Shown here: positions 44,980-55,790 of the stretch, piece by piece | How the letters are laid out: every line of letters starts with the position of its first letter | Numbering within the stretch: the first letter of the stretch is position 1 | NCBI GenBank assembly: GCA_963932145.1 | Contig: OZ010590.1 | Location: forward strand, 56,767,074-56,831,073 | Direction: 5' to 3' | DNA length: 64,000 nucleotides | Source: Acanthosepion lycidas | Taxonomy: Eukaryota > Mollusca > Cephalopoda > Sepiida > Sepiidae | Notes under the pieces: generated by a model | The model's database searches: none | What the model saw: the letters and a program-made list of their open reading frames with translations, nothing else | What the model was told of the DNA's origin: nothing | Position numbers and translations under genes: made by a program

Positions 44980-45620
44980 CATTTCACCCTCGAACAAGAT
45001 GGGAATACCATTAGTATGTAGGAGGTTACAGGGAGTGAAAGTGAGGGGAGATTGAGGAAAGGACAAAGATGAATGGAATTCAAGAAGATAGAAGATGGTG
45101 ATTGATGTTACATTAATTTTTTTGAAGATTGTAGTTATCAGGGAAGCAAGTAACTGGGAAGGAGTTCCACAGACAGGAAGTGTGAGGAAAGAAACTGTTG
45201 CAGTAGAAGTGGCACTTGCATTTAACTTTCAACAGTAAATGCTTGGAACCAAGATGTCAATCTAGTAGCTTGCTTAAATTTATGTAGTTGGGGCAGCAGG
45301 AAAATAAACTTGTCAGAGCAATTGCCATGAAAATATTTGTAGAAAAGACAGAGGCAAGCCATAACAAGTTGGGGAGAAAGTGACTGAAGTCATGTTACCA
45401 AGTCAAGATTGATTATATTACAGATCCTTTTTTTGATTTTTTTCAAACACCTTGAGATGAATTTCAGGGGCACCAGACCAGATATAGCAGCAGTATTCAA
45501 TGCATAGATGAATGGTACATTTGTAAATGTGTAAGATGGACTCTGACGAGAAACATTTTCTAGCACAACACTGGCCCAACTGTCCTTGCAGTTGATGCAG
45601 CTATTGACTCAATGTAGTTG
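44980..45620 (-). mobile_element. LINE-3 RT tail and 3' UTR
   Basis: The same block order as 12.7-13.4 kb: 3' tail (AACAAGATGGGAATACCATT), stop region, YFHG region (CCATGAAAATATTTGTAGAA) and HIWSGAPE region (CCAGACCAGATATAGCAGCA). Frames are broken. Confidence 0.82.
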
Positions 45621-46340
45621 CTATTTGAAATTATTTTCAAAATAGAGACAGTAAAGACTTTTCCAACTTTTCAGTTAAATTATTTTTCAATAACTCTAGC
45701 CATTTGACACTACCAGGTGTATTTTATTCATTTTCATTTTAATTATATCCGTATTTATATCTATTATTTATTTTTAATTAATTTTCATTTATTTAATTTA
45801 ATTTATTTTTTATAGGGCTCCATGGTTCCTGAGCTTCAAATATGAGTAAATGATTAAAAGATACAGACAGAAAGTGGCAGTAAAAAGAGGGCATTAGCAA
45901 AGGATAAGAAAGCTGAAGAAGAGAAAAAAACAGGTGCCAGATTTCTTTGCAGAAATATATCAGTCTTTGTAACTTCCTATGTAAATGAGTCACCTCAATT
46001 AGTGTGAAGGGTGTCGTATTGCAGCTGAGACCAGTCAACATGTTCGTTGACAGGGTGCAGTTTCTTCCAGTCAAACACTTGTGGCTTAAAAACTTCCCTT
46101 TGGACAAATTGAGTGAAAAACAAAATAAAACCTTGTTTACTGTTAGAAACAGTAAACAAGGTTTTATTCTTGGGTTGTAACCTACTGTAATAAGTGAGCA
46201 AAGTTGAGATGAGGCATAGGTGGGTTTGAAGTTGAACAGTTTAACAGGTATCTTCCCTGTCCCTTGGTCTCTGAGGCCCACTTCACCTCTCTGTGTGTTT
46301 TTTTGGGGTACTGGTCAGTTTTATAGTTAGTATGGTTCTT
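45621..46340. other. Unassigned sequence with a perfect hairpin
   Basis: The 162-codon minus-strand frame 46281-45793 may be part of an unknown retroelement but shows no domain. It contains the palindrome listed next. Confidence 0.45.
46124..46168. repeat. Perfect inverted repeat, 21-bp arms, 3-bp loop
   Basis: Positions 46124-46144 are the exact reverse complement of 46148-46168, with loop AGA. Not followed by a T-run or a TA duplication that would mark a terminator or MITE. Confidence 0.95.
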
Positions 46341-48261
46341 TGTCTTGTCTAAAAAAGCAATTTATCTTTTCACACTGATAACCATACATTATTTCAAGGG
46401 TGCTAATAAGTCACCATGTTCCCAATGTATATTATATGAGGAAGTACTCAAATGTTCTTGGCCTGACCAAAAAGGAACACCAGTAAAAAAAATAATTCTG
46501 TTTGGTCAGATTTTGGTAAATGGGATAGGCTTAGAACTTTTCAGTAGTTCCTCAAAGTTTTTCATGTTGCAATTCAAAGATTTGGGCTGGGGCTTTATTT
46601 TACAAATTTTTTCTTTTCTTTTTTTTTTTTTGGAGTTTTCAAATTGTTATTCTCCTTCTATTCACAGTTTTGTTTCTTGTTTTCTCTGAATTTTTTTTTC
46701 TATTTTGTCATTTGTAATTCTCCTTATTTTACTATTACTCTGTGTTTTCCAACCATTTTATTTTTTTTTTTATTTCACAGTTTCTCCTTGTCTTCTTTTG
46801 TTTTTAATTCTTCTAGGAATATTTTTATTTGCTGGAAATTACCTTTTTTTGGGGGGGGGGGGATTTATATCATTTTTTTTTTTTTTTATCTCTGCCTTTT
46901 TCCCACCTCTCGTTTTCTCCTACCTTATTTCTTTAACATTTGAATTCACTGCACCTCCACCACTTGCAGCAAACCGAGCTAAATCCAATCTAAAACACAA
47001 CCTTCTTTCTGCCTCTGTCATTATCGCTAATTACCCTTACTGTTTACTAATTATTTCTAATATCCTTTTCTAATGAAAATGCATTTCTGCTTTACATAAA
47101 ATGTTGCATTTTGCATTTGCTGTTAAAGTTGAAGGCAGTGAATCCATATAATTACTTGGAATGCATGTCTTTCTTTTTATTGCATTACTTGGTGGCTCAG
47201 TATTGATGAATTTAAAGATACTGGCAAGGTTACCTCACATTACCAGGATAATAAAATCACCAAGGATCATTGATAACTTTTCTTGGATAATTTTTCTCTC
47301 TCTGTTGAAAGCTGATTATTAGATCTCCTTTTGTGTGGGGTCTGCTTTTTTTTCATTGTAAGCTCTGTACAGTTTCATTTAAGAATGAGTGGTTGCTGTT
47401 AAAGCACAGGTAAAAGCCAGAAATTCATGATTTTTAAGGTAGACAGTCTCCTTTGTTGTTGAGTTTGAATTCCAGAATCAGCCTGCCCTTCCCTACAGTG
47501 GCATGTTCAAATTTCAGCCAAGCCAGTCCCTTTTCTATATTGTTTTCAAATTCCAGCTGAAGCCATTGTTTTCTCTTTTCCACAAATACTTTTTGGAAAA
47601 GTATGAGGCCATCTCTTCTTATCACAGTGATAAGTTAATAACAGGCTAAACTGAGCTCTCCATCATTTTTTGGTCTAGGAGAAAGATGACTCTGAATTCA
47701 AAACTGGTCGTGTATGGGGCTATCATCTCTATCCTATAAAAAAACCTGCTTGCTATGGAAACCCCAACAGCAATATCGTGGTGTCAACAGGATTAATAAT
47801 AACACAAACTCTCTAACATGACTGAGTGATGAAACACAATTATCAATTTCCTATATGTCCCTCTGATAGGCAAAACTATTCTTCATTGTGCCTTTTTAAG
47901 ACATGACAATATATGTACCATCTATAAGGTTGAATAATTTCCATTTTTGGGAACCAGTTGTAATGATGAATGCATCATTCTAACTATTAATAATAAATAT
48001 ATTAATAATAAATATTATTAATAATAAATATTAACTGGCAGTTAAGAATAAATTTTGAATACACTAACATACCTTGCATGGTAATGGCAACATACACAGT
48101 GAATTAAAGAATAAATTTAATTCCAATATCTTTGATCTTGAATTAATTCCAAACTCTTTGATTTTGTTAGCAATTATTTGACTAGATGGATTTGTTGTTA
48201 AAGATAGATATCAAGAACCACCTAGAGACTTTCTTCGTATTATTTATATATATTTCTGAAT
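46341..48261. other. Unassigned sequence; T-runs, G12 run, partial R1
   Basis: T-rich stretch 46600-46900 with a G12 run at 46851-46862. A partial R1 copy lies near 47660-47800 (GTCTAGGAGAAAGATGACTC). Low-complexity open frames are not credible genes. Confidence 0.5.
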
Positions 48262-48735
48262 GAGTTTGGTGCCATGCATGGCATCCATATGAAATCTGAT
48301 GAGACCATTTAAGGACATGACTCAATGCTTTAGATTAATGTTTTATTTTTATTAATCAATATCACCCCATGCAAGGTAGTAAAGCCACTAAGACACAAGG
48401 GGTTACTTAGTGGCTGTGGAAGAATTAGAAACAGAAACATTAATAATGAGTTGAAAGAGAAAAGAGTAATCAGGAGGGCAGTAGATAGCTATTGATATTG
48501 CATTTAAATTTAAAGTTGGCTGGAAAGCATGGAGCTGAAAGGGACATCCACAAGAGAGAAAAGAAACTGTTAACCTAGAATTTACAACTACATCTAGCCA
48601 GCTCAACTGTAAATTGATGAGATCTTGATGGCAGTCTAGTACTGTGCTTAAATTAAAAAAGTCTTGGTACCATAGCAAAAAGCTTATCCGAACAATTACA
48701 ATGACAATAGTTTTGTAACTGCTTGCATCATTAGA
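48262..48735 (-). mobile_element. R5 copy followed by LINE-3 3' fragment
   Basis: 48262-48355 matches R5 at 38.35 kb. From 48356 the minus-strand LINE-3 tail begins (GCAAGGTAGTAAAGCCACTA, AAGGGGTTAC) and runs to about 48735 in decayed form. Confidence 0.65.
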
Positions 48736-48765
48736 CAAAACAAACTCTAGCAGATACTATTCTAT

Positions 48766-49000
48766 TTTAAGACATTTTCATGTTTATACATTCTTTTTAT
48801 AGATAAAAATATTTACGCAAATGCTCTGTTTATAATAAACAGTATTAAACAAAATTTATCGGCCTGAATGTGCGAGAAATTTTCACAGAAAATATTTGTC
48901 ATCCCACAAGATTCAAACCTGTATCCTATACGGAACCGTCATATAGCCTGACATGCTATATTCGTCCCCCGATGGATGATTGAAATTTAAAAGCAGTAAA
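48766..49000 (-). mobile_element. SINE-A, minus-strand member of an inverted pair
   Basis: The reverse complement matches the plus-strand partner through GTTTATTATAAACAGAGCAT and the head region GCATGTCAGGCTATATGACG. Its 3' end abuts the 12-bp repeat ATACTATTCTAT at 48754-48765. Confidence 0.87.
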
Positions 49001-49014
49001 TTCGACCTTGCTAA

Positions 49015-49265
49015 CTAAATGATCCTCTGTGGCCAAATCGGTTAAAAGGCATGTCAGGCTAAATGACGGTTCCATATAGGATACAAATTCGAATCCTGTC
49101 GGAGGACGAATATTTTCTATGAAAATCTTTTAGGACATTCAGGCCAGTAAATGTTATTTAATACTGTTTATTATAAACAGAGCATTTACTTAAATATTTG
49201 TATCTATAAAAAGAATGTATAAACATAAAAATGTCTTAAAATAATTGTCGGACTTTGTCCATTTC
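49015..49265 (+). mobile_element. SINE-A, full-length plus-strand member
   Basis: The tRNA-like head has box A-like TGGCCAAATCGGTTAA and box B-like AATTCGAATCC (49087-49097). Then come the central motif GACATTCAGGCC and a 3' end GGACTTTGTCCATTTC. It is followed by ATACTATTCTAT at 49266-49277, the same 12-mer that precedes the minus copy. Confidence 0.9.
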
Positions 49266-49277
49266 ATACTATTCTAT

Positions 49278-49689
49278 GTTCAGTTTCCTTATATCAATAG
49301 TATATATTTTTCTTACAGATCTTTAATCCAAAATCTATTACATGTACGCATCTAGTGATTATAACTCCGCTATAGTATCAATTAGAATATATTACCTTTT
49401 CTGTAATGTATCTCTGTTTTAGAAGACCTTTACCTTAAAGAACCTAGCGACCAGCTCAGATCACTTGCAATGCAGGGAGGATAAAGACTGTACAGTGACA
49501 GTCCATTGTTCAGGGTCACATTTTATGCTTTCTTAGTGAACATATGTCAGTTAAACCAAAGAGATAGTGTATCTTCACAGCAACCATGAGTTGACATTCT
49601 GACTGCTTTTTCTTATATGTCACACAGCTCTTCAGAACATAATGATCATATCTTCCTATCCGCTGTGGTCCTTAGAAGTTTTTTTCCCT
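49278..49689. other. Unassigned sequence
   Basis: No supported gene or repeat. Confidence 0.5.
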
Positions 49690-49880
49690 TTGCTAAGTCT
49701 CTTGCCCCATTTTCCATCATCCATTGACACATGCTCATCAGGTAAGTGGCTAACTGCTTTCCTCTATCTCACTTGACCTCTGTATGCCCTGTGAGTGTTA
49801 ACTTTTCTGAGCCATCCTTCCTTATTATGAATACAAGAAATTTCAGATGTTTGTTCCTGATTCTGAGTATAAGTATTAAT
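49690..49880 (-). mobile_element. LINE-2 fragment
   Basis: CCTGTGAGTGTTAACTTTTC, TCCTTCCTTATTATG and AGAAATTTCAGATGTTTGTT follow the same order as the LINE-2 copies near 34.2 and 60.7 kb. Confidence 0.6.
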
Positions 49881-49914
49881 CATTCAGCATAATGTTCATT
49901 TGAGGATTATTTGA

Positions 49915-49916
49915 GG

Positions 49917-49962
<46 letters not shown>

Positions 49963-50640
49963 GTATACTGAAATATATAGACAGATAAATAGCTATGAGC
50001 ATACTGCAGTAGATAGATAGATAGATAGAGAGATAGATATGAGCATACTGCAGTAGATAGATAAATAGAAAGATATGAGCATATTGCAATAGATAGGTAG
50101 AGAGATAGTTTTGAGCTTACTGTAATAGGTAGATAGATAGTTATGAACATACTGCAATAAATAAATAGATAGATATGAGCATACTGCAATAGATAGGTAG
50201 GTAGATAATTATGAGCATACTGCAATATATAGACTAATAAATAGATATGAGCATACTACAATTGATAGATAGATATGAGCCTACTACAATAAATAGGTAG
50301 AGATATATGCGCCTATTGCAATAGATAAATAGATAGTTATGAGTATACTGCAATATATAGACAGATAAATAGATATGAGTATACTGCGATAGACAGGTAG
50401 GTAGATAGATATGAGCATATTGTGACAGATAGATAGATCGATAGATAGATAGATAGATAGATAGATATGAACATATGACAGTAGACAGACAGATATGAGC
50501 ATACTACAATAGACATATAAAAAGATATGAACATACGGCAATAGATAGATAGATAGACAGACAGACAGATAAATAGATAAATATAAGTATACTGTAAACT
50601 AATTGAGATAGATAAATGAATAGATATAAACATAGGCAGA
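49915..50640. repeat. GATA-based minisatellite
   Basis: (GATA)11-12 at 49917-49962, then about 16 copies of a 33-55 bp unit combining GAGCATACTGCAATAGATAG with variable numbers of GATA/GGTA. The Ile/Tyr/Leu/Ser-rich minus-strand frames come from the repeat. Confidence 0.93.
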
Positions 50641-51239
50641 TAAATGGAGAACTAACTGATATATATGCACAGGGATAGATTGATACTGTAAGAAATTCAG
50701 GTATTTGGCAAAAATAAGAGAATTGGATATCATATTCAAAAGAAAAGTCAATGAAACACATATTTGAATGAAGCAAGTCATATGACTAGCTTATATGCTT
50801 CAAATATATGTCATGGTAACATAGCATTGGCCATGAAATGCACTAAGTGTAGAAACATCTCAACTCAGGAAGTATTCACAAAGCATTCCTTTGTCCTTGT
50901 CTTTTGGTTGACCAGTGCCTTAAGTCATGTGGGCTTGGATACTCCAATCAGGTTCTTGAAGGTGGTCAGATGACTTGAAATAAAGCAAGCTGGTTACATA
51001 TTCTACCTCTTTTTCTCTCTCTATTCTATATATGAATGAATTTAGCAGATGCAATCAACCATAGGAAAGCAAGTTATATTGCATTTTCTAACAACTAAAC
51101 AGAAGTTCAGTGACTGTTTCACAGGTTTTTCATTATATTATATTTGGGGCCATAAATGAGTTTCATAACCTAGCTAATCTTTATATTACAGATATTACCA
51201 GATTTATCCAAATAGAAATGAACAGACTGTTATAGATAG
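50641..51239. other. Unassigned sequence
   Basis: A 69-codon frame at 50764 has no recognised motif. Nothing else seen. Confidence 0.45.
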
Positions 51240-51330
51240 AAACATAATGAAGAAACTCAAATAAATAGATAGATAGTAGATAGGTAGATACACAGACAGT
51301 GATAGATAGATAATGAATAAACTCAATTAG
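51240..51330. repeat. Imperfect (GATA)n
   Basis: Interrupted GATA/GTAGATAG runs leading into the solo LTR. Confidence 0.85.
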
Positions 51331-51599
51331 TGTTGTGGTAGGATCCACCTAATTTGCATAGTGGAGTACCGACCATATAAATATGGTTGGTACCGGGAAG
51401 AGAGTGAGAGGAATCGATAGATCCAACCAGAGATTCTGCCCGACTGCGACTCAGTCAACACACATTCCAGGAACGGTCTTCCCAGGAATATACAAAAGAC
51501 TATATGTAAATATTGTGTACACTTTCTTGTTTCAATACATTTTGTTCTAAGTACATTTTGTGTTGCATTATTATTCCATGCATTAGTCAAGTTTCAACA
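51331..51599 (+). mobile_element. Solo LTR (family 2), TSD ATTAG
   Basis: TGTTGTGG ... CAACA, with ATTAG at 51326-51330 and again at 51600-51604. TATAAATA near 51376 sits inside a dyad (GTACCGACCATAT / ATATGGTTGGTAC). ATTTGCAT at 51351 matches an octamer motif. No adjoining internal region. Confidence 0.9.
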
Positions 51600-51663
51600 A
51601 TTAGATAGATAGATAAATAGATAGATAGACTGAGATAGTTAATGAGAAAACTCACATATATAT

Positions 51664-52081
51664 TGTTGTAGATTCCGTGAATGGAATCCTACACAAATAA
51701 ATAAACAACGCCAGTAATTGAGATAGAAAAATAAGTGTATTAAACGTAAAAATACAGACTTGAAGTGAAGATTAGTAGTCCAGGAATGGGGGTTAGTAGA
51801 AAGTATATGTACAAGTCTCTGTAAGTAAAGCTGTAATCATCTCTCTCTCTCTGGACTCTTGTATAACTTTCTGAGAACACCCTGTGTCTGTCTCCATATC
51901 TCTCAACCTGTCTCCATATATCTCCATGTATCTCAACGTATCTCAAAGTATCTCAATGTATCTCCATGTATCTCAATGTATCTCCACGTATCTCAATGTA
52001 TCTCAACAGCAGGTATTCTCTCTGTCAGTATAAGTATACTTTGGATGAGTCTATCTTATGTAAAAAGGAGAGAGCCCCACA

Positions 52082-52084
<3 letters not shown>
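51664..52084 (-). mobile_element. Probable solo LTR (family 3)
   Basis: Begins TGTTGTAG and ends CACAACA, flanked by TATAT and TACAT (4 of 5 match). The minus-strand orientation is preferred because that strand ends TTTGTGTAGGATTCC...CTACAACA, like other LTR 3' ends. It contains the decamer array below. Confidence 0.65.
51891..52010 (+). repeat. Twelve in-phase 10-bp repeats
   Basis: Unit TCTCMAYGTA, twelve copies at exact 10-bp spacing with few substitutions. Confidence 0.93.
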
Positions 52085-52087
<3 letters not shown>

Positions 52088-52128
<41 letters not shown>

Positions 52129-52131
52129 TGC

Positions 52132-52167
<36 letters not shown>

Positions 52168-52170
52168 AGA
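52088..52170. repeat. (TA)n then (GATA)n
   Basis: TA to about 52122, then GATA from 52133. Confidence 0.95.
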
Positions 52171-52269
52171 ACAAACTCAAATAGATAGATATATAAACAC
52201 ATAAAAAATCTCAAATAGTTAGTTACATAATAAACAAACTCAGATAGAAATTTTCTAAAGAATCAATTG

Positions 52270-52510
52270 ATTTTTTTATCTATTAATCTGACAGATATTT
52301 ATCACTTTAAATGTTATTTGTAGTGGATACTCATATTTGAGTAGATGTTATTAAATAGTAGATTTATTTTTATCTACTGGCCTGAATATTCAAGAAATCT
52401 TATTAATGAAAAATATGCATTCTCCAGCAGAATTTGAATCCGTGTCCCACTCGGTAGAAGGAGGCTCTCATTATAACCAATGTGCCTTAACTTGTAGAGC
52501 TTAACTTTTG
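52270..52510 (-). mobile_element. SINE-B, most complete copy
   Basis: Minus-strand head with box B-like GGATTCAAATTCTG at about 52432-52445, the central motif reading CTGGCCTGAATATTCAAGAA on the plus strand, and the 3' part to TAAATGTTATTTGTAGTGG. Confidence 0.75.
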
Positions 52511-52928
52511 CAAGCAAATGATCTATAAGCCAATTATCATATTATTGTGATTTAACTAAATTTTCATTGGCTAACAAATATTTAAATATATTTACTGTGT
52601 ATTTACACTGATTAAAACATATAGATAGATAAATTTGGAAAACTTATAAAAAAAACAGATAGACAGGAAGAGAATGATATAGATTTGTCATTTTGAACAG
52701 AAATATATAGATGTGTTATCTAGTGTTGTTATACAATATGTGATCAGTATTCATCTTCTGCCTATCTCTCTCTCTTTACTCTATACTTTATTTCTCTTAT
52801 AACCATCATATGCAAATAGGTAAAGTCCTATTTGCCAATCCCACGATACCTTGCTCAACTGAAGAGGTTCAATGCCTTTGGTTGTTCTTGAATTTCTAAA
52901 ATGTCTTTCCTCCTCTCTCTATTGAGGT
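52511..52928. other. Unassigned; possible 3' part of the Gypsy element
   Basis: Purine-rich GAGAGAGAGA on the minus strand near 52770 could be a polypurine tract, but no LTR is recognised. A TATTTGCATATG site occurs near 52808. Confidence 0.4.
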
Positions 52929-53840
52929 TTATGTCCCGTTCTTTCTCATTTCATCTTCTTCCATGTCAGAATCACTCCTGCTATCATCCATAGGCTCGTC
53001 TTCTATTTCTTTGTCCTGATCTGAAGAATTCATCCTTTCTTCTCTGTCAAGATCTTCTTCCATCACATCTTCCTCTTCAATTCAGGGTCTTAATTGGTCA
53101 GAATGAGCCATTAGGCTTTTTCATTTCTTTGATATAATGGCTGTGTTATGTCCCTTTTGTGAGATGAAACTAGCCCTCTCATAGGAGTTGCTACTTTGAC
53201 TTTCTTATACTACATTTTTTTCATTTGTCGAGTAAGACATTGTTAAAGATCTTATTTGTCTTCCCATTAACTCAGATGGGCTTTGCAATCCTGTGTGCAT
53301 GTGGAATCTTTCTATAACTAAGCAGTAACTATGATAAGTAAACATCTATAGCATTTCTACTTGGGGAAAATGTTTTTAATCCCATTTTTTCTGTCTGCAT
53401 CATTCTTTCTGCAATCCCATTAGATTGTGGGTGATACAGTGGTGTTTTGTAAGGGAAGCAGCCAATCTGTTTCAACCAGTTACATAAATCTTCATCACAA
53501 AATTCTGGTGCATTGTCTGACACCAATGTTTTAGAAACCCTGTTTGTTTTATGTAGTTGTTTTTCTATCTTTAACATTTAACATCTTTAGGCCATCCTGA
53601 AAAGGAGTTTACTAAAATCAGAAATGGTCCCATGCCATTATTGTGTGCATAGTCCATATGAACATGAAACCATAGTTCTGTTTCTTTAGGCCATGATTGT
53701 ATTCTCCTTTGTTGAAAATTCTTTATTTCTGCACGTTTTGGGCATTTATGTACATGTCTTTCTATATCGTGATAAAACCCAGGCCACCGTGACTCCAATT
53801 TTAATCTCCTCTGTGTAGCCGTTATCCTACATGTTTTAAA
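52929..53840 (-). pseudogene. Gypsy integrase with acidic C-terminal tail
   Basis: TATQRRLKLESRWPGF leads into the zinc/catalytic region. First catalytic Asp in HVHMDYAHNNG (53652-53654), second in VSDNAPEF (53515-53517), Glu in HPQSNGIAERM (53407-53409), 35 residues after: the D,D35E retroviral-type signature, all three present. A frameshift near 53580 separates the first Asp from the rest. The C-terminus reads HSDQLRP, a stop, then in frame an unusually acidic stretch (EEEDVMEEDLDREER ... EDEPMDDSRSDSDMEEDE) to a stop at 52929. The acidic tail may be part of the element or a later fusion. Confidence 0.87.
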
Positions 53841-53845
53841 ATATC

Positions 53846-54348
53846 TGTTGGAGTTAACTCCTCCTTTAGTTCGTTAATGCTTTCACCAGGGGTCTCTCTT
53901 CCCTGGCTATAAATACTCGCTGACTCTTTGCCTCTTCCTCTTTTTCCTCAGGCTTTCAGCCTTACCACCTCGCAGATGTGAACACTCACAGAGACAGCAT
54001 TTCCCAAATGCTGGGAACATGCTAAGCACAATACACCTACGTACGAACACTCATCACAATACAACACACACATATAATATTTACCACACGCACCCTATCC
54101 ATGTAACTGTCCATGTAACTTGTAGCCTTTCTTGTCATTAATACACATATTCGTATACATATATTTATCGGTTTTGTCTTTGTTTTTCTTTGCCTTCTTT
54201 GGACTTTATTAAAGTCCAACTTTCTCATGTAGTTGGACCAGCTAGCAGGAAATTTCTACCCACATGTGTTCATCTACTTATACTCAAGAACATCGCTGAC
54301 GTGCGAATGTCTACATAATGGTAACCTCGCCGATACGGTCCCCCTACA
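53846..54348 (+). mobile_element. Solo LTR (family 4) inserted in the Gypsy integrase
   Basis: Starts TGTTGGAGTTAACTCC (a 12-bp palindrome GGAGTTAACTCC) and ends CCCCCTACA. TATC precedes it (53842-53845) and follows it (54349-54352). TATAAATA at 53908. The minus-strand integrase reading resumes on both sides. The orientation is opposite to the host element. Confidence 0.85.
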
Positions 54349-54359
54349 TATCTTTTTTT

Positions 54360-55790
54360 TAGTGTTTCAAATAGTATTATCATATCTCCATTGAATATAA
54401 CACTGTTTTACATCTTTATTTTATGTCTTATTTCTTTATAAGGTATTTCAACTTTCTTTCATCTCTTTCTTCTTATTCTCTCAGCAATCTTGATTAATAT
54501 TGGATCCTGTAGAGTTTCTGATGCCAATCTTGTAGTGATAACATGTCAGTTTCAACTCAATATAATATTTTTTCATCTGAGATTTTCATTATCTTCTTTA
54601 TGATCCTTATTAAATTGTAACTTTGACAGCACATTGATATATGGTATTGTATTTTCTTTTATGTACTCAATATCAAAATCATATTTTCTTAATGTTATTG
54701 CCCATCCCAGAATTCTGGAAGCAGTAACTTTAGGTAGCTCCTTTCTAGGTGTAAATATGTTTATGTCTGAATTTAATAGGAACTTCTTACCTAATAGAAC
54801 TTGCTGAGTTCTGTCTGTGCTTCAAATAATGGCCAATGCCTCTTTTTTAATATTTGAATAATTTATTTCTGCTGCCATGAATCTTCTTGAAAGGAACATT
54901 ATTGGATGGCCTTGTTGTTATAAAATTGCTGACACAACTCACTCAATCATATCTGTAGTTAATGTAACCTCCTTTCTGGGATCAAAGATTTATACAATGA
55001 GTTTTTCTACGTGTATCTTTTTTAAAATCCTCAAATGGTAAGCTTTGTGTTTGAGTCTATTTGAACTGAATATTCTTTTTATGCAGGTCATTAAATGATT
55101 CTATTAAGTAGCTGTATTTTGGTAGGTATCTATTATAAAAATTAACCAGTCCTCAAAAGGATTCTAATTCTTTTTTATTAGTAGGTATAGATACATCTGA
55201 AATTTTCATAATTAACTTTGGATCTGGTGCAATACTATCTTTTGAAATTTGGTACCCTAAATATGATATTGTATCACAATCAAATTCACATTTGTCTCTG
55301 TTTTTTGTCTGCATTTTTTAACTTGTTTAACACATGTTCTGTTTTTTTCTTAATTCCTCTTTAGTGGTGACATCAAAGTAAATATCATGTTGATAAATAA
55401 TCATATTACTAATTTGTTCAGTTAACACATTCTCCATCAGTATCTGAAAAATGGCAATTGCTGTTTTCACATCAAAAGGCATTCTTATCCATCCTAATTC
55501 TTATCTTATGTGGGTATTTATCATGATAATTTCCTTGAATTTGTCATCAATTTGTATTTGATTACAGGCTAATTTTAAATTTCATTCCCAATAATTTGTC
55601 AATAGTGGTTTCGACATTGAGGATACAAAATGAATCTGAACACATTTTATGATTTATACCTATTTTAAAATCCTCACATATTCTTAAGTTTCCATCTTCT
55701 TTTCACAAAACTATAATAGGAGAGGTCCATTTACTGCCACTTGGAGAAACATGCTTCAAAATTCCCTCCTCTATCATTTTCTTTAACTTA
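54360..55790 (-). pseudogene. Gypsy RT/RNase H region, heavily decayed
   Basis: KKMIEEGILKHVSPSGSKWTSPIIV (55.70-55.80 kb) is the typical lead-in to the RT domain. Then come KEDGNLRICEDFK, a YxDD relic as YQHDIYFDV with Asp to His (55.40 kb), and RNase H-like pieces. No long open frame downstream. Confidence 0.75.

Noticed and set aside
45793..46281. 162-codon minus-strand frame as a host gene
   Set aside because: No recognisable domain, and it crosses a perfect hairpin. Could be an unknown retroelement part, but not supported as a gene.
49915..50640. CRISPR-like repeat-spacer pattern
   Set aside because: Eukaryotic context, variable unit length and GATA-derived 'spacers' show a minisatellite, not an array.
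49896..50776. Several 60-110 codon minus-strand frames
   Set aside because: All arise from the GATA minisatellite (Ile-Tyr-Leu-Ser periodicity).
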